DNA from: a virus
Length of the DNA: 64,000 nucleotides
Strand: one strand, 5' to 3'
Virus record (IMG/VR): IMGVR_UViG_3300029911_000001
Coordinates: 124,001-188,000 of that record
Shown here one piece after another: positions 22,922-28,854 of the stretch. Numbering within the stretch: the first letter of the stretch is position 1; each line of letters opens with the position of its first letter. Below the pieces are notes generated by a model. The model made no database searches, was not told where the DNA came from, and saw nothing but the letters and a program-made list of their open reading frames with translations. Both the position numbers and the translations under genes were made by a program.

Positions 22922-23179
22922 ATGAAGTTCACACGTCGTCAGTTCTTCGCAGGGCTCCCGGTATTCATCATGCCGGGGTGGATGAAGGCGATAGCCTCAT
23001 GGTTCCAGCCTGAGGTCGCCGTAGTAAAGGCTCCTCTAATCAAGGGCTCGACCCAACTAAATGATGTCCTGCCAAAGCGTGTGATGGTACCAACGTTCGA
23101 AATAGTTTCGTGTCCGACAATCTTGCTCAAGGAAATCAAGGAGCGTAGGTTCAGGATACAAAGTGGGCCGGTAGCATAA
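22922..23179 (+). CDS. Small protein with Tat-like signal peptide
   Basis: An 85-residue product beginning MKFTRRQFFAGLPVF, which carries a twin-arginine motif (TRRQFF) followed by a modest hydrophobic stretch, as in Tat signals. The rest is a short basic mixed region without recognised motifs. It lies between tRNA-like elements, and its stop falls inside the D-arm region of the tRNA-like sequence at 23165. Export of a folded small protein is suggested but unproven. Confidence 0.55.
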   Translation: MKFTRRQFFAGLPVFIMPGWMKAIASWFQPEVAVVKAPLIKGSTQLNDVLPKRVMVPTFEIVSCPTILLKEIKERRFRIQSGPVA

Positions 23180-23227
23180 TGGGAATGCACATTCCTTGCG
23201 GCGAGTAACCGCACCCACCCGGCTCCA
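23165..23227 (+). pseudogene. Short tRNA-like element lacking one arm
   Basis: GGGCCGG pairs perfectly with CCGGCTC, and a D arm GCAT/ATGC is present. Only one further hairpin follows (TGCGG CGAGTAA CCGCA, 5 bp with a 7-base loop). The total is about 63 bases and no full CCA is encoded. Confidence 0.45.
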
Positions 23228-23243
23228 GTTTGAAAGGAGCTTC

Positions 23244-23426
23244 ATGGCTAAGTACACAGTACGTAACAAGGAAGGGCACCTTCTCGGAAGGACTGATAGC
23301 CCTGAGGTTTTGGTAGAAGAGATTTGCGAAGTATGTGAGAAGCAAGGAATTATTTACCACGTACACCCCGAGTCGGAAGAGCATAAAGGGTCTCCTAGCT
23401 TTCGACCAATGAAGTTTAGCAGATGA
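23244..23426 (+). CDS. Small hypothetical protein
   Basis: ATG 23244 with an AAAGGAG ribosome site encodes 60 residues starting MAKYTVRNKEGHLLGR. The two-strand start, then a helix with two Cys (EEICEVCEKQG) and a His-containing tail, could form a small zinc or redox site. No family is recognised. Confidence 0.6.
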   Translation: MAKYTVRNKEGHLLGRTDSPEVLVEEICEVCEKQGIIYHVHPESEEHKGSPSFRPMKFSR

Positions 23427-23452
23427 AATGGAAAAGCACGAAGGTTAAGTTT

Positions 23453-23527
23453 GGCCCTGTCCTCCAACGGTCAGGAGAGTGGGTTCTCAACCCGACAACA
23501 AGGGTTCAACTCCCTTCAGGGCCACCA
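23453..23527 (+). tRNA. tRNA-Glu (anticodon CUC)
   Basis: A 75-nt cloverleaf with acceptor GGCCCTG/CAGGGCC, D stem CTCC/GGAG, anticodon loop TTCTCAA, T arm AAGGG/CCCTT and encoded CCA. One terminal mismatch in the anticodon stem. Confidence 0.93.
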
Positions 23528-23534
23528 GTTTTAT

Positions 23535-23609
23535 GGCGCATTCGTTCATTGGTTAGGACCGGTGTTTTTCAAGCACCAGAAGAGGTTTCGATTACCTCAT
23601 GCGCTACCA
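23535..23609 (+). tRNA. tRNA-Glu (anticodon UUC)
   Basis: A 75-nt cloverleaf with acceptor GGCGCAT/ATGCGCT, anticodon loop TTTTCAA on GGTGT/GCACC, T arm GAGGT/ACCTC and encoded CCA. Confidence 0.92.
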
Positions 23610-23708
23610 ATTTCGCTGGGAGGTCGGTGTGGACTCAGGCGACTCGCTGCAACCGAGTAGGCGTTGCGGGAGATATGCGAGGGAAAGATTGATCTTCCTG
23701 TCAGAACA

Positions 23709-23782
23709 TCGGCAGTTGAAGTGGGCACCGGGGCTGAAGGGTCATCGCTAGAACAGGGTGGCCCTTCAGCAAAGTCTGCCGA
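23709..23782 (+). ncRNA. Candidate structured RNA element
   Basis: Two nested perfect stems: outer TCGGCAG (23709-23715) with CTGCCGA (23776-23782), inner GCTGAAGGG (23733-23741) with CCCTTCAGC (23762-23770). The 5' side between them is an internal loop. No known RNA class is recognised. It lies shortly upstream of a TACAAT box and a small zinc-site gene. The bases before it (23610-23708) contain a tRNA-Cys-like anticodon arm (ACTCG CTGCAAC CGAGT) but no full cloverleaf. Confidence 0.4.
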
Positions 23783-23819
23783 CCATTTGATACAATAGCT
23801 GGATGAGACGAGGCTACCA

Positions 23820-24002
23820 ATGAACTGTACTAAGTGTGGTGAATCAGCCCTCGGAGTAGCTCTTGATGGACTACCTTACTGTCATCGCACAGAGTGTATT
23901 TTATGGAAGGTGGAATTGCAACGGTATCGGGATTTGCAAGCTCTCCCTTTTCCAGCACCGCAGCGACCGTTTGCAAAAAGTTTGGTGTTTAAGCGGGATT
24001 AG
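23820..24002 (+). CDS. Small zinc-ribbon-like protein
   Basis: ATG 23820 encodes 60 residues with a CTKCGES knuckle and a YCHRTEC second half, enough for a four-ligand zinc site. Its stop codon TAG is formed by the last acceptor-strand base and positions 8-9 region of tRNA-Gly(CCC), so the gene overlaps the tRNA by 10 bases. No family is recognised. Confidence 0.5.
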   Translation: MNCTKCGESALGVALDGLPYCHRTECILWKVELQRYRDLQALPFPAPQRPFAKSLVFKRD

Positions 24003-24068
24003 CTCAGTTGGTAGAGCGTTTCCTTCCCAAGGAAAATGTCGCGGGTTCGAGTCCCGCATCCCGCTCCA
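23993..24068 (+). tRNA. tRNA-Gly (anticodon CCC)
   Basis: A 76-nt cloverleaf with acceptor GCGGGAT/ATCCCGC, D stem GCTC/GAGC, anticodon loop TTCCCAA on TTTCC/GGAAA, T arm GCGGG/CCCGC and encoded CCA. It is the last tRNA of the array and lies 19 bases before the GlyRS-like gene. Confidence 0.96.
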
Positions 24069-24075
24069 GTTGTAG

Positions 24076-24081
24076 TATTAT
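24076..24081 (+). promoter_or_regulatory. TATTAT box 5 nt before an ATG
   Basis: GTAGTATTATGAGGT directly precedes ATG 24087, eight bases after the tRNA-Gly CCA. GAGG is only one base from the start. Suggests a very short leader. Confidence 0.55.
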
Positions 24082-24086
24082 GAGGT

Positions 24087-24794
24087 ATGAGCTTAGCATT
24101 GTACCCCACCGGCCAGCTTAGATTCTGGACGGAACAAGAAATCTCTCTTCGCGATGGTCTCATCCATCGTCTCTTCCATGTTGTGAAAGCTCCGCTTCAG
24201 ACTCTGAACAAGGCGTGGCGTTTCGAACGTGTTGAAGGCCCCCTACTCACTCCTGCCGACTACATCAGCCCAGCCTACACCGAGGATGACCTATGGGTAA
24301 CCAAGGGTCTAATCGCGGCTCAGGGTGTCGCCATGAGAGCGGAGACCACCGCATCCAGTTACATCTACGCCAAGCATCTGATGTCTCAGGAAGGCGGTAG
24401 CAATAAGCTACCTCTCTGCGTGTGGCAGTCAGGCAAGAGCTTCCGCAAGGAAGAGAGCGATGGTGCATCCGCATCCCGGCTCCGCTTCTTCGAGTTCTAT
24501 CAGCTTGAGTTCCAGTGCATCTACAGCAAGACCACCGGAGCCGATTACGTCGCCCCGGTCACATCTCGCGTGATGAAGGAACTTGAACTCATCACGGGGC
24601 ACAAAGCCCGTCTCGTTCGCTCCGACCGTCTCCCCTCTTATAGTGAAGCCACCTTCGATGTTGAAGTAGACTTCAACGGGCACTGGCGTGAGATGTGCAG
24701 CATTTCACAACGCACCGATTTCGAGGGTGCCAAGGTGTTGGAAGTCGCCATCGGTCTCGACCGGCTGGTAGCAGTCATCGGGGGTGGTGTCTAG
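24087..24794 (+). CDS. Glycyl-tRNA synthetase-like class II catalytic core
   Basis: A 235-residue protein carrying all class II synthetase landmarks in order. Motif 1-like WRFERVEGPLLTP lies at ~44-56. MRAETT (83-88) corresponds to LRPET in GlyRS. Motif 2 is LCVWQSGKSFRKE then RFFEFYQLEF (110-142). ATFDVE follows at 188-193, then motif 3 AIGLDR at 221-226. The best family fit by eye is GlyRS. The usual protein is about twice as long, and the anticodon-binding domain is absent. It follows tRNA-Gly(CCC) directly and overlaps the next gene by one base. It may charge phage tRNA-Gly, or be a paralogue that aminoacylates or senses something else. Confidence 0.78.
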   Translation: MSLALYPTGQLRFWTEQEISLRDGLIHRLFHVVKAPLQTLNKAWRFERVEGPLLTPADYISPAYTEDDLWVTKGLIAAQGVAMRAETTASSYIYAKHLMSQEGGSNKLPLCVWQSGKSFRKEESDGASASRLRFFEFYQLEFQCIYSKTTGADYVAPVTSRVMKELELITGHKARLVRSDRLPSYSEATFDVEVDFNGHWREMCSISQRTDFEGAKVLEVAIGLDRLVAVIGGGV

Positions 24795-25183
24795 TGCCAA
24801 CCATCGTAGAGATGTTGAAGTACATCGCTGAGGCTCAGCTTATCCATATAGGCAAGGGCCAGCTATCGCGACCGGCCACATACGAAGAGTTGCTTGCGGA
24901 CTACGAGGAGAGTAGTAGCAAGGGTGCCATGAGTAGCTCCCTCACCATCGGCAACGTCATGGGTCTGTACCTGAAGGCCAAGGACAGAGTGGACGGCGGC
25001 GTCAAGACGGTGGTCGGTAAGGTTGACCAGCCCGAAGGCAAGGGTACGCCGTTCCTTGTAGAGGATGAGTTGAAGCTCCGGCCCCGGTCGGTGGCTTCAA
25101 GGCTTACCACTCTCCGTGTTTTCGAGGGCTTGCTCACCGGCAAGGGGACTCCGAGTAACTCTATGCTTGGTGGTGATGATTGA
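24794..25183 (+). CDS. Hypothetical protein
   Basis: GTG 24794 overlaps the upstream stop (TAGTG) and gives 129 residues. It has N-terminal helices, a Ser-rich turn, and a C-terminal Gly/Pro stretch. Coupling to the GlyRS-like gene suggests joint expression, but no family or motif is recognised. Confidence 0.55.
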   Translation: MPTIVEMLKYIAEAQLIHIGKGQLSRPATYEELLADYEESSSKGAMSSSLTIGNVMGLYLKAKDRVDGGVKTVVGKVDQPEGKGTPFLVEDELKLRPRSVASRLTTLRVFEGLLTGKGTPSNSMLGGDD

Positions 25184-25346
25184 TATGACGGACGAACAGT
25201 GGGACAGAGCCTATGCTTTATGTGACATGCTTCAAAAAGAGGTCAAAGCCGCCGTCAACGATAAGCTGAAAAGTGAGGATGCGGACGTTGAAGAGTTTGT
25301 GAGACAGAAGCTGACTGAGGACATCCGGTTTTGGAAGGGTTGGTAA
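25176..25346 (+). CDS. Small acidic helical protein
   Basis: 56 residues from ATG 25176 (ATG 25185 is an equal alternative). Mostly charged helix (MTDEQWDRAYALCDMLQK), overlapping the previous gene by eight bases and the next by one. No family is recognised. Confidence 0.5.
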   Translation: MIDMTDEQWDRAYALCDMLQKEVKAAVNDKLKSEDADVEEFVRQKLTEDIRFWKGW

Positions 25347-25549
25347 TGAAACACTTGAAAGCTAACTGGAGTCTGAGGACAGATGGTCGTACTGTGTCCG
25401 ATGACCTAGAAGACTTCCGCAACTCGGAAGCGGGAAAGAAATTTAAGGAACAGCTTCGGCTAGAAATCTTGGGTATTACAGACCATGGCGACGAAAACTT
25501 TTACACTAAGGGACATGCTGGACATCCGGGACATCAACCTCCCGATTAA
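25346..25549 (+). CDS. Small hypothetical protein
   Basis: 67 residues from ATG 25346, which overlaps the previous stop (TAATG). Charged, with a His/Gly-rich C-terminus. Its last 65 bases overlap the next gene in another frame, so one of the two ends may be misread. Confidence 0.42.
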   Translation: MKHLKANWSLRTDGRTVSDDLEDFRNSEAGKKFKEQLRLEILGITDHGDENFYTKGHAGHPGHQPPD

Positions 25550-25880
25550 GAAGTCCTACACGCTTGAGGAGATGCTGAAGGCCCTCAAGTTCCGCCACCC
25601 CATCAAAGACTCGTACACGTTGCCGGAGCTAGTCTCCTCCAAGCCTAACCTCAGTGCAGGGGGTAGCTTTGGCTCCGCGTGCATGATTTATGACCCCGGC
25701 TTCTACGCCAAGGACATACGGAGAGTCAACCGTCTCCTCGCCAAGAAGAACATGTGTCTGGTGGTTCCTAAGTCTGGCTGGGCTAAGGTCGTCCGTATTG
25801 ATGACACCAAGGAACTGCCCGACGACTACTTCGAGTATGCAGAGAATCTTATCGGGGAGTGTTTCTGTAAGTCACGATGA
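25485..25880 (+). CDS. Hypothetical protein with N-terminal short repeats
   Basis: 131 residues. The first 50 contain three related segments (TFTLRDML, YTLEEML, YTLPELV) separated by ~17 residues, each followed by a basic stretch, suggesting small repeated helices. The second half is a mixed domain (LVVPKSGWAKVVRIDD). No family is recognised. It overlaps the phosphoesterase start by four bases. Confidence 0.55.
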   Translation: MATKTFTLRDMLDIRDINLPIKKSYTLEEMLKALKFRHPIKDSYTLPELVSSKPNLSAGGSFGSACMIYDPGFYAKDIRRVNRLLAKKNMCLVVPKSGWAKVVRIDDTKELPDDYFEYAENLIGECFCKSR

Positions 25881-26638
25881 AGGCACAACTACTCAGCGAC
25901 CTCCACACGGAGTTCCATAAATTCTTCGGCCCCTTGGAATTCCTTCGGTGGATTCCCTACGAGCCTGACTTGGACTTTCTGTTCCTGCTCGGGGACATCG
26001 TTGTGCCCGGAGTGCAGGACGTAGATGAGTGCCGTCAGGTGTTCGAGTATCTTGGCACCAAGGCCAAGCACGTTCTCTACGTTGTCGGCAACCACGAATA
26101 CTACGGCTCTCTCGGTAAGGATAGAACCGATGACATCCTACGTTACATCATGCCAAGCAATATGGTCTGGCTCGACAACAACGATGTGACCCTCGACGGA
26201 GTTCACTTCTACGGTGGAGCGATGTGGTTCCCCGACCAGCCATTCAACCGGCTGCACGAGCATGAGATAAACGACTTCAGCCTCATCCCGGACATCCACG
26301 ATTGGGTGTACCAGAGCAACGCACGCTTCCGTGAGAACGGTGCTGACTTGATTCGGACAGACACCATCGTCCTGACTCATCACCTTCCATCGCGAAAGAG
26401 CACGCCGCCGATGTACCGGGAGAGCACCACCAACTGCTTCTTCGTCTCAGACGAGGAGAGACTCATCGAAGCATCGAAGCCTAGCCTGTGGCTCCACGGT
26501 CACACCCATCATCCGTGCGAGTACACGCTGTGTCAGACGCAGGTCGTATGCAACCCGTACGGCTACCCTGCGGAGAGAAAGAGAATGGGGCCGTTCAAAC
26601 CAACTGTGTTTGAATTTGAACCTAAGAAATTTCTATGA
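25877..26638 (+). CDS. Calcineurin-like metallophosphoesterase
   Basis: A 253-residue protein with all metal-binding motifs: DLH (8-10), GDIV, GNHE, a lone His pair (LTHHLPS) and GHTH in WLHGHTHHP. The family hydrolyses phosphoester bonds in nucleotides, nucleic acids or proteins. The substrate cannot be told. ATG 25877 overlaps the previous stop (ATGA) and the gene is coupled in the same way to the next one. Confidence 0.85.
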   Translation: MKAQLLSDLHTEFHKFFGPLEFLRWIPYEPDLDFLFLLGDIVVPGVQDVDECRQVFEYLGTKAKHVLYVVGNHEYYGSLGKDRTDDILRYIMPSNMVWLDNNDVTLDGVHFYGGAMWFPDQPFNRLHEHEINDFSLIPDIHDWVYQSNARFRENGADLIRTDTIVLTHHLPSRKSTPPMYRESTTNCFFVSDEERLIEASKPSLWLHGHTHHPCEYTLCQTQVVCNPYGYPAERKRMGPFKPTVFEFEPKKFL

Positions 26639-26934
26639 ACCCTAACGAACTAAGGATGTTGGCCGCTATCTGCCGGACGTACGGCAAGCGTGTGTTGGAG
26701 GGTTCACCCGGCGAGTGTGGTTGGGAGATTACTATCCCTCAGGGTATTATCGCCAACCTACCCCCCGGAAATATCGTTCAGCCGAACACCCCGCCCAACA
26801 GTGGCTTTAAGCTTCGCTTCGACCCTATTCTCATTGTGGATGGGGGTAAGGCTACCTTCATCGTCAAGGAAGAACCTGTTGAATCACCTAAACTGGAGCC
26901 CCAAAAGGAAGAGTCGGGAAGCTTAGATAGCTAA
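26635..26934 (+). CDS. Hypothetical protein
   Basis: 99 residues from ATG 26635 (ATGA overlap). It has an N-terminal helix, a Pro/Gly-rich middle (LPPGNIVQPNTPPNSG), a beta segment and an acidic tail. No family is recognised. Confidence 0.55.
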   Translation: MNPNELRMLAAICRTYGKRVLEGSPGECGWEITIPQGIIANLPPGNIVQPNTPPNSGFKLRFDPILIVDGGKATFIVKEEPVESPKLEPQKEESGSLDS

Positions 26935-26946
26935 TCCCGACCCCCG

Positions 26947-26985
26947 CCTCCAACCTGTGGAGGTAGTCCCTGCACTAGCAGGGAC
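26947..26985 (+). repeat. Two small hairpins after a small-gene operon
   Basis: CCTCCA/TGGAGG and, just after it, GTCCCTGC/GCAGGGAC (26966-26985, 4-base loop). There is no T run, so termination is not clear. They may be transcript-end structures. Confidence 0.45.
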
Positions 26986-27082
26986 AATCACTTGCTACAG
27001 TCAGCTACTCGATAAACACGCCCATAGGCAGCAGCCTCTTACAAGAGGTATTGAAATTCAGTCTTTTCAGTTCTTATTGTAG

Positions 27083-27742
27083 ATGAGACCGAATATTCCA
27101 AAACTAGCCGCCTCCCCTATCCTCACCCTGAAGACGAAGCCGAAGTTCCGCAACGAACTGCTTCAGTCGCAGACTTGGCCTCAAGATGTGAATTATCTGC
27201 GAGATACCTATTTAGACCTCATCATGATTTGGGAAGAACTAAAGGAGCCCTCGACGGATAAGCTCCTCTTCGAGAGGACTCAGCCCCGGCTACAGGAGCT
27301 TGTGGACGGGCTCACTGACGTTTCCACCAAGGTTCCGTACCTTTCAGCTATCAAACGCCTCATGGTCAACGCACGTCATGACATGAACATCGCCAACAGC
27401 TATGGACGGGCTGGTGACTTTGCTTCAGCCACTATGTACCAACATTACTCTCTGACTAGGGTTCACGATGTGCTGGAGTCGATGACTCGCTTTGGTAGCG
27501 TCCCCTCCCGCCAGCGTCTGGCCTACGGTTACGACATCAGCGGAGAGGTGTTTGATGGTTCAGGGGAACTCGCCAACCGTGAGAACGAAAAGAATCTCAA
27601 CGACACGGCTGAACCGAAAGATCACCACGAGACTCCACCTAACCCAGCCAACCTGATGCGGGATACGGACGCCGACAAGGAGTTTCCTGAGTTGAGCGAG
27701 AAGAAAAATGACAAGGTCATTTGGCCTCCGAGGAGACGATGA
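27083..27742 (+). CDS. Hypothetical protein
   Basis: 219 residues, helical in the middle (residues ~35-140, with several Tyr/Asp/Arg-rich helices) and with a disordered charged C-terminus ending PPRRR. It converges on the fibre gene at 27744. No motif or family is recognised. Confidence 0.55.
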   Translation: MRPNIPKLAASPILTLKTKPKFRNELLQSQTWPQDVNYLRDTYLDLIMIWEELKEPSTDKLLFERTQPRLQELVDGLTDVSTKVPYLSAIKRLMVNARHDMNIANSYGRAGDFASATMYQHYSLTRVHDVLESMTRFGSVPSRQRLAYGYDISGEVFDGSGELANRENEKNLNDTAEPKDHHETPPNPANLMRDTDADKEFPELSEKKNDKVIWPPRRR

Positions 27743-27743
27743 G

Positions 27744-28730
27744 CTATCGCAGGTATACTGCAAACACAATATCGTCGTCTCCTGTGGAGACTTCCATTGT
27801 CACTGTGTTTGTTGAGAGGGTGTAGTATCCTATTTCCCCCACCCCCACTCCACCAATTACGGGAATCTGAAACACACCATTCAAGTAGAGACCTATCATA
27901 AGGGTAGGGCTATAGGTCAAAGTGAACACGGTACCCGGACTAGACCCTGATGGGGGCTCAACTACAAGCTTCGCGGCGATTGCGGCGCTCAGGTTAGATT
28001 CCGTAACAAGGGAGCCTATATCACTTAGGTCAGTTGAGGCTAGTTGTCCTACGGTAATAGCCCCACCCACCGTTGACTGTTTTAGAACTTGGTGAGGACC
28101 TCCCGTCCCTGCCAAGTTGGAACTCGTCCCCCCTTGGTCTACGGCACAGGTTCCGCTTAGATCACTGAAAGACGATGCTTCACCTCCTGCGGTATAGAAC
28201 GAGGGGGTGAAGGGGAACGTGAGATACCCGTCCAAGGAACCTACTACTTGAGAGATAAAGCCCAGCGTCTGGACGAAATTAGGGGATGTTGGTTTTACCT
28301 TAGTCACACTTCCGGCTGTAGTTGGACTAAGGTAGACGGGTGACCCTATATCACTCGGGGAGAACCCAGATACAAACTCCATCGTCGTAAGCCCCTGTGT
28401 ACAAACGACAATAAAATCCCCAGCTTCTGCTGGAGCAGTAACAAACCCCAACGCGGGAAGGTTACTCAGGCTTGAGGCACTAGCTAATTGAGCGTATACC
28501 CCGCTAATAGAGTCGATGGTAGTGTAGTAGAGGTTTACTAGGCTCCCAGAAGGGAGGTCAGTGGCGGCGATAGCTGACACTGGTGCTCCAGTAAAACTAG
28601 AGTCAATTTCACCATTGACATTCAGTACAACCGGTGACCCCTCACCCCCTGCTCCTGTGTACGACGACACACCGGGGGTTATATCAATGAGCCCCGTAAC
28701 TTGATTAAAAACGCAAATTTGTGTAGCCAT
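27744..28730 (-). CDS. Tail fibre or appendage protein
   Basis: 328 residues with the low-complexity, Ser/Thr/Gly/Val-rich, strand-rich composition of phage appendages. Recurring segments such as LGFVTAPAEAGDF, YLSPTTAGSV and TFPFTP look like fibre repeats. The DQGGTSSNLAGTGGPHQVL stretch recalls the collar-type motif common near fibre ends. It is divergent from the giant exported protein next door, and both may contribute to host attachment. Confidence 0.6.
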   Translation of the reverse strand: MATQICVFNQVTGLIDITPGVSSYTGAGGEGSPVVLNVNGEIDSSFTGAPVSAIAATDLPSGSLVNLYYTTIDSISGVYAQLASASSLSNLPALGFVTAPAEAGDFIVVCTQGLTTMEFVSGFSPSDIGSPVYLSPTTAGSVTKVKPTSPNFVQTLGFISQVVGSLDGYLTFPFTPSFYTAGGEASSFSDLSGTCAVDQGGTSSNLAGTGGPHQVLKQSTVGGAITVGQLASTDLSDIGSLVTESNLSAAIAAKLVVEPPSGSSPGTVFTLTYSPTLMIGLYLNGVFQIPVIGGVGVGEIGYYTLSTNTVTMEVSTGDDDIVFAVYLR

Positions 28731-28800
28731 CGGTCGTATCCTCGTCTCAGGTATCCCAAATAAGGGGTCTATCCATGAGCTTGATAGCCAAAATTATTTT

Positions 28801-28854
28801 GTGACTACCGACGCCTATAAGTATAGGGGCATCTCGCCTCGTTATGGGAGTCAC
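28801..28854 (+). promoter_or_regulatory. Conserved hairpin leader before the giant fibre gene
   Basis: GTGACTACCGAC is followed by a CCTATA/TATAGG hairpin, and GTGACT pairs with AGTCAC next to ATG 28855. The 12-base block and hairpin recur at 63260-63286 before a GIY-YIG gene, with pair-preserving changes. Confidence 0.6.
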
